Notes under the pieces: model-generated
What the model saw: the letters and a program-made list of their open reading frames with translations, nothing else
Databases searched by the model: none
What the model was told of the DNA's origin: nothing
NCBI GenBank assembly: GCA_963717475.1
Contig: OY970337.1
Span: forward strand, 2,666,001 to 2,730,000
DNA from: AC-32 sp963717475
Lineage (GTDB): Bacteria; Actinomycetota; Thermoleophilia; Gaiellales; Gaiellaceae
Reading direction: 5' to 3'
Length of the DNA: 64,000 nucleotides
Part shown: positions 1-7,541 of the stretch, piece after piece
Numbering within the stretch: position 1 is the stretch's first letter
Layout: each line of letters opens with the position of its first letter
Translations under genes and position numbers: made by a program

Positions 1-164
1 CCGAACGGCCGTTGCAAGGCGGTGAGCGGCGCACGAACCGCGCCGTAGTTCGCGGCGCGCCGCACCGAGGTCTTGCGCTGGCGTGCCGGCAGCGTGACGG
101 TCTCGCCGAAGAAGTACGCCGAGAGGGCGAGGCAGATGAGGCCGATGAAGATCACGAACAGCAT
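1..164 (-). CDS. tadC: TadC-like type II secretion F family protein, N-terminal part only
   Basis: Partial gene cut by the left edge; 54 codons are visible from an ATG at 164. The N-terminus is a hydrophobic segment (MLFVIFIGLICLALSAYFF) followed by a basic cytoplasmic stretch, as in TadC inner-membrane platform proteins of Tad/Flp pili. It starts 4 nt after the stop of the vWA-TadB gene and has a GGGGGTGAG ribosome site. It is the last gene of the operon visible here. The family call rests mainly on position after tadB, since too little sequence remains for domain evidence. Confidence 0.7.
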   Translation of the reverse strand, partial: MLFVIFIGLICLALSAYFFGETVTLPARQRKTSVRRAANYGAVRAPLTALQRPF

Positions 165-168
165 TCGC

Positions 169-2037
169 TCACCCCCGGAACGAGACGATTTTTCGCAGGA
201 ACAGGGTGCCGATCCCCATCATCACGAGGCCGACGATGATCAGCATGTGGCCCGTCGACGTATTGAAGAGCGGGGCCATGTAACTCGGGTTCAGCAGCGT
301 CAGCGCGAAGGCGATGAAGAACGGCAGCGCGATCAGCACGTACGCCGAGGCGCGGCCCATGGCGGTCAGCCCGCGGATCTTGCGCGCGAACTGCTGCCGC
401 TGACGGACAGTGTCGGCGATCATGTCGAACAGGCCGGCCATGCTGCCGCCGACCTGGCGCTGGATCGTCACCGCCGTGATCACGAACGAGAAGTCCTTGG
501 AGCCGATCCGGTCGGCCGTGTCGGCGAGCGCCTCGTCCATCGGGCGGCCGAGCCGGGTGTCGGTGATCACGCGGCTGAGCTCCTTGCTGGCCGGCTCGTG
601 GCCCTCGTCGACGATGGTCTGGAGGCCCTGCTTGAAGCTGTGGCCCGCCTTGAGCGACGCCGCGAGGGTCACGAGCAGGTCGGGCAGCTGGTCGTCGAAC
701 TTCAGCACCCGGCGCTTTGCCTTCGTCGAGACCCAGATGTACGGGATCGCGGCGCCGACGGCGAGCGCGATCAGGATTCCGAGGGTCGAGCGCCCGGTCA
801 GCGCGGCGAAGAACATGACCAGGAAGCCGCAGCCGCCCATCAGGTAGAAGAACTCGACCGTGCGCAAAGGGACATCCGCGCGCTCGAGGCGGACCTGCTG
901 CCTCTTCCAGATGGCGCGGTGGCCGAAGGTCTGCTCCGTGACGCGGAAGACGCCGGAGAAGGCCGCGAAGCGCTCGCCCTTCTTGCGGCTGCGCTGTGGC
1001 CCGCCCTCGACGTGCGGGGCGAGCCGGTTCTTGACCCAGGAGCCCTTGTCGCCCGCGAGCAGGAAGCCCGCGGCCATCAGGACGAGGAAGGCGATGATCA
1101 GGACGAGCACCAGCCCGCCGAGCGACGAGTAGAACGGGTCCGGCAGCGCGTTGCCGGGCTTGGTCGCGGGCTCGAGATTTCCGGGGACGGTGACGTTGGC
1201 AGACGCGGCGCCCTCCGGATCGATCGCGACGCGCAGGTGGAGCCTGTCGCCGGGCCGGGCCGAGGTCACGTACTGGAGCTCCCACGTGCGCCGGAGCTCT
1301 GCGCGGATCGACGCGTACACGCTCTTGAGCGAGCTGGTCGAAGCCACGGCGTGGTAGGTGCCGCCGGTTCGCTGCGCCATCTGCTGCAGCGGCCCCGCCG
1401 TGTCGGCGGAAGCGCCGATGCCGATCGGGTAGACGAGCGCCCCGACCTTGCCGGCGGAGGCCACCGCGCTGTCGAGCGAGTGGGTGCTGGAGACGTCCTT
1501 GCCGTCCGTGAGCAGGACGACGACGCCGGCGCGACCTTCCTGCTCTTTCAGCAGCCGGGTCGAAAGCGAAAGCGCGTCGTAGAGAGCGGTGCCCGACTTC
1601 GTGTCAGGCCCCATCGTCCGGAGCGCGTCGTCGGCGTCGATCGTGGACGACGAGAAGTCGGTCAGCTGCACGGGCTTCGAGCCGAAGACGACGACCGCGA
1701 TCTGGTCGCTCGGCGCCTTCGCCTTGACGAAGGCCCGCGCGGCCGCGACCGCGTCGTCGAGCTTCTTGCCGGCCATCGAGCGCGAGCGGTCGATGGCGAT
1801 GACGACGCTCTTGGCGGACGCGAGGTTCTGGGCGGTGAGGTCGAGGACCTTCTGCCCGTTCTCGGTCAGCGTCGGGGGCTGGTCGGAGGCGACCGGCGCG
1901 ACGACCGTGGCGCGCACCGTCGGGTACCCGCTCGCGTCGACGTTGCGGAGCGAGACGCTCGCGGTCGCTGCCAGTGGCGCGAGCAGCGCCGCGACGGCGA
2001 CGACCAGGAGGGACTGAATCAGCCTCCGGCGTCTCAC
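169..2037 (-). CDS. tadB: TadB pilus platform protein with N-terminal von Willebrand A domain
   Basis: About 622 aa, starting at a GTG that overlaps the cpaF stop (GTGA). Layout: signal/anchor helix near residues 5-25; a vWA domain at about 60-240 with an intact metal-ion-dependent adhesion site (DRSRS, a Thr in SGTALYD, and TDGKD); a TM helix near 300; then a type II secretion F domain (about 430-580) with terminal TM helices, typical of TadB. The F-domain half would sit in the membrane as the platform for the CpaF ATPase. The vWA half is predicted to face outside and could bind protein or surface ligands. Ordinary TadB proteins are about 300 aa, so the vWA domain is an added module. The fusion is read directly in one continuous frame; its role is inference. 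Confidence 0.9.
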   Translation of the reverse strand: MRRRRLIQSLLVVAVAALLAPLAATASVSLRNVDASGYPTVRATVVAPVASDQPPTLTENGQKVLDLTAQNLASAKSVVIAIDRSRSMAGKKLDDAVAAARAFVKAKAPSDQIAVVVFGSKPVQLTDFSSSTIDADDALRTMGPDTKSGTALYDALSLSTRLLKEQEGRAGVVVLLTDGKDVSSTHSLDSAVASAGKVGALVYPIGIGASADTAGPLQQMAQRTGGTYHAVASTSSLKSVYASIRAELRRTWELQYVTSARPGDRLHLRVAIDPEGAASANVTVPGNLEPATKPGNALPDPFYSSLGGLVLVLIIAFLVLMAAGFLLAGDKGSWVKNRLAPHVEGGPQRSRKKGERFAAFSGVFRVTEQTFGHRAIWKRQQVRLERADVPLRTVEFFYLMGGCGFLVMFFAALTGRSTLGILIALAVGAAIPYIWVSTKAKRRVLKFDDQLPDLLVTLAASLKAGHSFKQGLQTIVDEGHEPASKELSRVITDTRLGRPMDEALADTADRIGSKDFSFVITAVTIQRQVGGSMAGLFDMIADTVRQRQQFARKIRGLTAMGRASAYVLIALPFFIAFALTLLNPSYMAPLFNTSTGHMLIIVGLVMMGIGTLFLRKIVSFRG

Positions 2038-3500
2038 TCGAACCCGCCGAAGCTCGCCGCCGAGTAGTTCGTGCCGTAGCCGTTCTGGCCGCCGAAGAAG
2101 CTCGGCGGCAGGATCACGCCGTTCGCGGCCATCTTCTCGAGGAAGCCCGGCTTGAGCCCGGTGCACTCGAGGGACCCGAGCAGGCGGGCCGATTTGTTTC
2201 CCTCGGCCGCCGCGGCTGCCGCGGACTCCTCGTCCGGCGGCCGGGCGATGAAGATGTCCTGGAGCGTGATCACGTCCGACTCCATCCGCGAGACCTCGGT
2301 GATGTGGGTCAGGCGGCGGGAGCCGTCGACGAGCCTCGAGATCTGGACGAGCACGTCGAAGGCGCTCGAGATCTGCTCTCGGATCGCGCGGTGCGGGAGC
2401 TCGACGCCGGCCGTCATGACCAGCGTCTCGAGCCTCGCAAGCGCGTCGCGGGGGGTGTTGGCGTGGATCGTGGTCAGCGAGCCCTCATGGCCCGTGTTCA
2501 TCGCCTGGAGCATGTCCAGGGTCTCGGCGCCGCGGACCTCGCCGACGATGATCCGGTCGGGGCGCATGCGCAGGGCGTTTCGAACGAGCTCGCGGATCCG
2601 GACTTCGCCTTCGCCCTCGATGTTCGGCGGGCGCGCTTCGAGCGTGATCACGTGGCGCTGCTGGAGCTGGAGCTCGGCCGCGTCCTCGATCGTGACGACG
2701 CGCTCTTCGCCCGGGACGAAGGCCGAAAGGGCGTTCAGCGTCGTCGTCTTACCGGTGCCGGTACCGCCCGAGATCAGCATGTTCAACTTGCCCTTGACGC
2801 AGGCCGCGAGGAACTGGGCGGCCTCCGGGCTGACCGTCCCGAACTCGATCAGGTCGTCCATCGTGTACGGGTCGCGCGAGAACTTTCGGATCGTGAGCGT
2901 CGGGCCGCGCAGCGACAGCGGCGGAATGATCGCGTTCACGCGGCTCCCGTCCGGGAGGCGCGCGTCGACCATCGGCGAGGCCTCGTCGACACGGCGGCCG
3001 ACCTGCGAGACGATCTTGTCGATGATGCGCAGGAGGTGCGCGTTGTCGACGAAGGTCACCTCGGCGGGCTCGATCTTGCCCATCCGCTCGATGTAGACGC
3101 GGTCGTGGTTGTTGACCATGACTTCCGTGATCGTGTCGTCGCGGAGGAGCGGCTCGAGAGGCCCGTAGCCGAGGATGTCGTCGGTGATCTCGCGCGTGAT
3201 CTGCCGGCGCTCCTCACGGGTGAGCGGCGTCCGGTCGAGCGCGAGCTGCTCGGTGACGACGCGGAGCACCTTTTCCTGCAGGTCCTCCTGCACGCCTTCC
3301 TGCGCCTTGCCCGCGGAGAAGAGCTGCGGTCCGAGCTTCGCGATGCAGGCGTGGTGGATGCGGGTCTTCAGCTCCGCATACGGGTCCGGCCTGCGCTCGG
3401 CCGGCTCGGCGTTCTGGTGCCCTGCGAGGGCGTCGAGCGCGTCGACGACCTGGCCGGGGGCCGAGCCGTTCTGGCGGTGGAGGCGGTCGTGGAGGCCCAC
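2034..3500 (-). CDS. cpaF: Tad pilus assembly ATPase CpaF/TadA
   Basis: 488 aa secretion ATPase of the VirB11/TadA family that powers Flp pilus extension from the cytoplasm. Visible motifs: Walker A GGTGTGKTTT near residue 245, an Asp box (VVTIEDAAELQL), Walker B-like RIIVGEVRG, and the His box (GHEGSLTTIHA). The N-terminal region (about 60-200) with ILGYGPLEPLL and the VYIERMGKIE segment is typical of CpaF. Starts at GTG, 2 nt downstream of the cpaE stop, and overlaps the next gene by 4 nt, so it is translationally coupled on both sides. Confidence 0.95.
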   Translation of the reverse strand: MGLHDRLHRQNGSAPGQVVDALDALAGHQNAEPAERRPDPYAELKTRIHHACIAKLGPQLFSAGKAQEGVQEDLQEKVLRVVTEQLALDRTPLTREERRQITREITDDILGYGPLEPLLRDDTITEVMVNNHDRVYIERMGKIEPAEVTFVDNAHLLRIIDKIVSQVGRRVDEASPMVDARLPDGSRVNAIIPPLSLRGPTLTIRKFSRDPYTMDDLIEFGTVSPEAAQFLAACVKGKLNMLISGGTGTGKTTTLNALSAFVPGEERVVTIEDAAELQLQQRHVITLEARPPNIEGEGEVRIRELVRNALRMRPDRIIVGEVRGAETLDMLQAMNTGHEGSLTTIHANTPRDALARLETLVMTAGVELPHRAIREQISSAFDVLVQISRLVDGSRRLTHITEVSRMESDVITLQDIFIARPPDEESAAAAAAEGNKSARLLGSLECTGLKPGFLEKMAANGVILPPSFFGGQNGYGTNYSAASFGGFE

Positions 3501-3502
3501 GG

Positions 3503-4714
3503 CTAGCTCCGTCCGAGCGTCGCCAGGAAGCTCTTCTTCTGCTTCTCTGCCGCCTGCGCCGCCACGAGGCTCTTCGCCATCGAGCGCAGCGCCCGGGAGA
3601 AGTCGGCCTTCGAGTCGGACAGGACGGCCGGGTTGCCCCGGTTGACCGCGAGCGGAACCGTGCGGTCGCTCGGGATCTCGAACGCGATCTCCCGGTCGAG
3701 CGCGGCCTCGACTTCCTTCGGCTTCATCCCGACCTTCGAGTTCGCGCGGTTGAGGACGAGCCTCACGCGCTCCTTCGGGAACGAGAGCAGCTCGAGGGTC
3801 TGCAGGCTCAGCCGGACGTTCTTCAGGGTCGGCACGTCGAGCCCGCAGAGCAGGAGCAGCTCGTCGGTTCGGTCGAGGGTGGCCAGCATCGGGCCGTGGA
3901 AGAACGGCGAGGTGTCGACGACGATCACGTCGTACGACTCGCGCGCGACCTCGAGCAGCCGGGCCAGCTTGGCCTCGGTGACGAGCTCGGCGTCCTCCGG
4001 GCGCAGCGGCGCCGGGAGCACGTCGAGGCCCGACGCGTGCCGGGTCGTGTAGCCGGCGAGCTTCTCGGAGTCGAGCTCACCCGGAGCGGTGACGAGGTCG
4101 TAGATCGTCTTCTCCGGCTCGATCCCGAGCATGATCGCCGCGTCGCCGAACTGGAGATCCAGGTCGAGCAGCAGCGTCCGCTTGCCCCAGTGCTTTGCGA
4201 GCGAGCTGCCGAGGTTGGTCGCGGTCACGGTCTTGCCGGTGCCGCCCTTGGGCGAGAACACCGTCACGAGCCGGCCGTGCCGCTGCTGCGATCCCGTGAG
4301 GCGCTTGCCGACGTGGCCGGCCTTGCGGATCGCGAAGACGACGTTGTCGGTCAGCTGCGGGAGGAGCAGGACGTCGGCGACGTCGTGCTCGAGCGCGTCC
4401 TCGAGCAGCTCCGGGGAGCCGTTCGAGGCGAGCAGCACGATCGGCGCACGCGTGTACTCGCGGATCGCCGCGATCTCGTTCACCGGCAGCGTGGCCGAGC
4501 GGGTGGCGTGCAGGACGACCTGCAGGTGCCCGCCGGTCAGGGTCGGGGCCGCCTCGGTGACGGCGCCTGCCGAGCCGACGAACTCGACCTCCGGGTGGTT
4601 GGCGAGCGCCTCGCTCAGGTCCGGCAGCCCGTCGCAGTCGCCCGTGATGTAGACCCGGGCGCGTTCGCGGGTGGCGACCTGGCGGTCCTCGCTGAGTTGC
4701 CTCTCCTCGAGCAT
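3503..4714 (-). CDS. cpaE: CpaE/TadZ-like ParA-family pilus localisation ATPase
   Basis: 403 aa. The N-terminal third (about 15-130) looks like an atypical receiver domain (VYITGDCDG...VEFVGSAGA...APIVLLAS) without clear phosphoacceptor chemistry. The C-terminal part is a MinD/ParA ATPase with deviant Walker A SPKGGTGKTVTATNLG near residue 155, a LLLDLDLQFGD switch and VIVVDTSP. TadZ/CpaE proteins place the Tad machine at the pole or membrane. Its ATG overlaps the cpaB stop by 1 nt (TAATG). Neighbours and domain order make the assignment secure. Confidence 0.9.
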   Translation of the reverse strand: MLEERQLSEDRQVATRERARVYITGDCDGLPDLSEALANHPEVEFVGSAGAVTEAAPTLTGGHLQVVLHATRSATLPVNEIAAIREYTRAPIVLLASNGSPELLEDALEHDVADVLLLPQLTDNVVFAIRKAGHVGKRLTGSQQRHGRLVTVFSPKGGTGKTVTATNLGSSLAKHWGKRTLLLDLDLQFGDAAIMLGIEPEKTIYDLVTAPGELDSEKLAGYTTRHASGLDVLPAPLRPEDAELVTEAKLARLLEVARESYDVIVVDTSPFFHGPMLATLDRTDELLLLCGLDVPTLKNVRLSLQTLELLSFPKERVRLVLNRANSKVGMKPKEVEAALDREIAFEIPSDRTVPLAVNRGNPAVLSDSKADFSRALRSMAKSLVAAQAAEKQKKSFLATLGRS

Positions 4715-5526
4715 TACTGGCCTCCTCCGAAGTCGGCGAAGAAGCGCTTGAGCTGCGACGCGCTGAGGCCGTCGCGAAGGATGGTGCCGAGCGTGGTCAC
4801 GCTCTCCGGGCTGTCGGCGGCGTGGAGCACCGGCCTGAGCTGAAGCGCCCAGCCGACGCCGTTCGAGCCGCCGTTGCTGCCGCCCGTGGTCGTGACCGTG
4901 AAGTTCAGCTTCTGGGCCTGCTGGTCGGTGACCTCGAGCAGGACCGGGAAGGTGTTGTTGAGCCCGCTCGTCAGCTTCGTGCCGACGGCCGGGGCCGTTG
5001 GGGCCTTGAGCACATTGAGGTTGCGCAGGACAACCCGGGTGGCGGCGAAGTTCTGCGCCGTCTGGCCCTTCTGCTGGTACTTGAACGTGGCGACGAGGTC
5101 GACGTGGTCGCCGTCTTCGATCGTGCCGGCGAGCGTCTGGTTCGCGTCGCCCGTGATCTGCATCGCGCGCAGGGTGCCCTTGAGGTCGCCGCGGACGCCG
5201 TTCTGGGCGACCGGGCTGAAGCGGCGGGTCGTGACCTGCTCGCCTTCGAGGGTCTTCTGCGTCGCGATCAGAGTCGAGATCTGATCAGGGCTGGTGATCG
5301 CGCCCGGGACGATGCTGCGCCTCGGGACGTCGATCGACTTGAGCATGTGCGACGCCTCGGCGCCGCTCGTGCCTTCCGGGATGTCCTGCTTGGCAACGAG
5401 CACCGTGACGTGGTCCTCGCTCCGCTGGACGTGCCGCTTGTAGCTCGTGACGTAAAAGCTCGTGAGCAGCGCGGCCACGGCCGCGAGGGCGACCGCGATC
5501 ATGATGTTTCTAGCTCGATATGCCAT
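4714..5526 (-). CDS. cpaB: CpaB/RcpC pilus assembly protein (SAF domain)
   Basis: 270 aa. One N-terminal membrane anchor (IMIAVALAAVAALLTSFYV, about residues 8-26) is followed by a SAF domain (VLVAKQDIPEGT..., about 42-110) and an RcpC-type beta-rich C-terminal half (GDHVDLVATF, about 140-245). In Gram-negative bacteria RcpC works at the periplasm/outer membrane; here it presumably supports the pilus at the outer face of the single membrane. Lies between tadG (46 nt upstream) and cpaE. ATG start preceded by AAACGGAG. Confidence 0.88.
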   Translation of the reverse strand: MAYRARNIMIAVALAAVAALLTSFYVTSYKRHVQRSEDHVTVLVAKQDIPEGTSGAEASHMLKSIDVPRRSIVPGAITSPDQISTLIATQKTLEGEQVTTRRFSPVAQNGVRGDLKGTLRAMQITGDANQTLAGTIEDGDHVDLVATFKYQQKGQTAQNFAATRVVLRNLNVLKAPTAPAVGTKLTSGLNNTFPVLLEVTDQQAQKLNFTVTTTGGSNGGSNGVGWALQLRPVLHAADSPESVTTLGTILRDGLSASQLKRFFADFGGGQ

Positions 5527-5571
5527 GGCTCCGTTTCTCTCTCGTTTCGGGGTTCTTCTGGTTTCGGCGGA

Positions 5572-6492
5572 TCAGTCCACCAACTTGACGACCCGTGCTC
5601 CCAGGTCTGGGTTGGTGCCGTCGGAAGACGTGCTCTCGATCCCGTCCCACACGACCTGCGTGAAGTAGCCGGTGATCGAGCCGCTCGAGCCGTTCGCGGT
5701 GTGACCCGTCAGGTAGAAGCCGACCCAGCCGACGACGTGGTAGACGGCATTCGCGCCGCTGCCGGTGAGGATGTCGTAGACCGGGAAGAGCAGGGTCGTG
5801 TGCATCCGCTGCTCGAGCGCGTTCTGGACGAGCGAGTCGTTCCACTTGGCGCCCGTGTCGGACAGGTACGAGCCGATCGGCAGGTAGCCCGAGTAGCCCT
5901 TCAGGATCCAGTCGGCGAGCGTCTGGCCTCCGGTGCCGCCCTTGCTGCCGTCGATGTTCAGCAGGTCGAACGAACCGGGCGCGCCGTTCTTGCCCAGCGG
6001 GATCGTCGTCGAGTTGCCGACGCCGAAGCACGGGCAACCGGTCGTTCCCTTGAGCTTGTCGTGCTTCAGGTTGACGCCGATCGGCGCGACGTACTGCGCC
6101 GACTGCATCAGGCTCGCGCGGGCCGTCGCCTTCGAGCCGACGGTCACCGTGTTGACGCCGAAGAGCTTCGTGAAGACGCCGTTCGCGCCTTTCGAGACGT
6201 GAACCTGGATGGTGTCGTTGTCGCCGAGGCTCTTGGTGATGTGAATCTCGGACGACGAGAGCCCGCCTCCGTTCTTGTTCGCGTACTGGAGGGCGAGCGA
6301 GCTCGCGTTCGCCGGGTCGTAGGGAAGTACCTGGGCGCCGGCGAGGGCCGCGGCGTCGGCGGTGGACTGTGTTGCGCGGTCGGCGCGGTACCAGGACCCG
6401 ATGTCCAGGACGAGCGCTGCCATTCCCAGCAGCACCACAAGGAAGATCAGGGTCACGACCGTCGCCTGGCCGCTTTCTCTGCGAATTCTCAT
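5572..6492 (-). CDS. tadG: TadG-like pilus-associated protein
   Basis: About 306 aa. I start it at the ATG at 6492, which overlaps the tadE stop (ATGA), rather than at an upstream in-frame codon inside tadE. The N-terminus ESGQATVVTLIFLVVLLGMA followed by LDIGSWYRADRATQSTADAA is the classic TadE/TadG pseudopilin-like segment, including the helix that inserts in the membrane. The rest is a large extracytoplasmic domain of about 250 residues with paired Cys (TGCPCFG) and no recognised enzyme motif. Likely minor pilin or pilus-anchoring factor. Confidence 0.85.
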   Translation of the reverse strand: MRIRRESGQATVVTLIFLVVLLGMAALVLDIGSWYRADRATQSTADAAALAGAQVLPYDPANASSLALQYANKNGGGLSSSEIHITKSLGDNDTIQVHVSKGANGVFTKLFGVNTVTVGSKATARASLMQSAQYVAPIGVNLKHDKLKGTTGCPCFGVGNSTTIPLGKNGAPGSFDLLNIDGSKGGTGGQTLADWILKGYSGYLPIGSYLSDTGAKWNDSLVQNALEQRMHTTLLFPVYDILTGSGANAVYHVVGWVGFYLTGHTANGSSGSITGYFTQVVWDGIESTSSDGTNPDLGARVVKLVD

Positions 6493-6893
6493 TCCACACG
6501 CTCCGTCGTCGTGCTCCTGAGGTTGCCGCTCTTCACGACCAGCCCAAGGAGGCTGATGCGGTAGGGGTACGTGGCCGTCACGGTCACGTCCGAAGAGGGC
6601 TGCCACGTGGAGCTCACGGTCACGCCGAGCTGACCCGGGTTGAGATCCTTCGCAGAGGCCTTGACCTCTGCGACGACGGCTCCCGAGGGGTTGCTCTGCT
6701 CGCGGCCGACGGCGCCCTTGCGGGCACCGGCTCGAGTTGCGTCAACCAGCGTGACGTAATTGTTGAAAACGATGCCGAACTGGATCACCGCGAACAGCAG
6801 CAGCGCGAGGATCGGCAAGGCGAGCGCAAACTCGGTCAGCGACTGGCCCTGCTCTGAACGAAGCTCGATTGTGCGGCTCTTGCGGTTGATCAC
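6489..6893 (-). CDS. tadE: TadE-like pseudopilin
   Basis: 134 aa. N-terminal SEQGQSLTEFALALPILALL is the TadE signature: a Gly-Gln plus Glu immediately before a hydrophobic helix that can be processed by a prepilin peptidase. A second motif, FGIVFNNYVTLVDATRAGAR, continues the amphipathic pilin-like helix. The C-terminal half is a small beta-rich domain. Located directly after flp and a hairpin, and overlapping tadG by 4 nt. Minor pilins of this type prime or cap Flp pili. Confidence 0.88.
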   Translation of the reverse strand: MINRKSRTIELRSEQGQSLTEFALALPILALLLFAVIQFGIVFNNYVTLVDATRAGARKGAVGREQSNPSGAVVAEVKASAKDLNPGQLGVTVSSTWQPSSDVTVTATYPYRISLLGLVVKSGNLRSTTTERVE

Positions 6894-6923
6894 GGGAGTT
6901 CGGTTCCTCTGGTCGAAGGGAAT

Positions 6924-6951
6924 GGGCCCCTTCGCGCGGAAGGGGCCCCTT
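6924..6951 (-). terminator. Hairpin between flp and tadE (attenuator candidate)
   Basis: Arms GGGCCCCTTC and GAAGGGGCCC flank a short CGCG loop, 17 nt downstream of the flp stop. On the minus strand no U-run follows, so it would be a partial terminator or RNA stabiliser rather than a strong intrinsic terminator. Such an element would let the major pilin be made in excess over the assembly genes. Confidence 0.5.
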
Positions 6952-6967
6952 TTCCGGAAGTGCCTGG

Positions 6968-7153
6968 TTACGGCAGGATTCCTGCCACGTTCTCGATGGC
7001 GCTGCGGACGTTGTCCGAGAGGAGAGTGATCGCGCCGACGACGGCGAGAGTGATGACGGCGAGCACGACTCCGTACTCGGCCATCGTCTGCCCCTCCTCG
7101 CGCCGGCGCAACGAGTCGGCGGCGACCTGCACGAAGGTGAAGAGCTTCAGCAT
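6968..7153 (-). CDS. flp: Flp/Fap major pilin
   Basis: 61 aa, first gene of the Tad operon. Signature RREEGQTMAEYGVVLAVITL: short basic leader ending in Gly, then a Glu-Tyr pair and a hydrophobic helix, as in Flp prepilins cleaved by TadV-type peptidases. The short tail after the helix (SDNVRSAIENVAGILP) is typical for 45-60 aa mature Flp pilins. A strong ribosome site (GGGAGGTG) lies 8 nt upstream of the ATG, consistent with high expression. No tadV peptidase is visible in the window; it may be beyond the left edge or elsewhere. Confidence 0.93.
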   Translation of the reverse strand: MLKLFTFVQVAADSLRRREEGQTMAEYGVVLAVITLAVVGAITLLSDNVRSAIENVAGILP

Positions 7154-7541
7154 TTGGGTTACACCTCCCTTCTTCTCAACTCGATGCGCACGAGACGGCG
7201 TGCGCCTTGGGCATGGGGACCGGGGGATGAAGGTGCTTGAGCCCTGCTCGGAGTCGGCTGTTGATCTTGCGGGCGATGCGTTTGGACACGCGAGCGAAAA
7301 CCTCCGGTTCGTGTGGCGTGGCCGCGCCGCCTCCTTGGCTCAGTGACGCCAACATCGGTTCCGCGTGGCCTCAGGGCTCATCCCTCGGAGGGGTGATCCG
7401 CACTGCGGTTCCCCTGAACGGGGGAGAGGGCGGCGGCAGGAAGGCCGATAGCTCTGCCAAGTCCGTAACGGCCAACGGACCTCAAATCGAGATCCGCGCC
7501 GATGTGGCGGCCTCGGCGCCCGACCAACGGGAGCAACGGCA
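7154..7541. promoter_or_regulatory. 388-nt divergent intergenic region; candidate structured leader of the M15-like gene
   Basis: No convincing protein gene. The left part must hold the flp promoter and ribosome site. On the plus strand, about 7365-7480 can fold into successive elements: a stem TCATCCCT-CGG-AGGGGTGA, a stem TCCCC-TGAAC-GGGGGA, and an H-type pseudoknot candidate in which GGCAG pairs with CTGCC and GGCC with GGCC. The element order (GGGGTGA..., GGCAGGAAGGCC, ...GTCCGTAACGG) weakly resembles ydaO/c-di-AMP riboswitches, which often precede cell-wall peptidases in Actinobacteria, but the hallmark CAGCTAAC is absent. Treat as an unassigned structured 5' leader. Confidence 0.35.

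Noticed and set aside
73..2067. Very long open frames antisense to real genes (for example 73-2067 plus, 31553-34459 minus)
   Set aside because: High GC leaves few stops in all frames. These frames are Arg/Ala/Asp/Gly-rich with no family motifs and lie opposite genes with clear domains.
7154..7541. c-di-GMP-I (GEMM) riboswitch upstream of flp
   Set aside because: Neither strand shows the GEMM core pairs and the tetraloop-receptor; short matches such as CCTCCGG are not enough.
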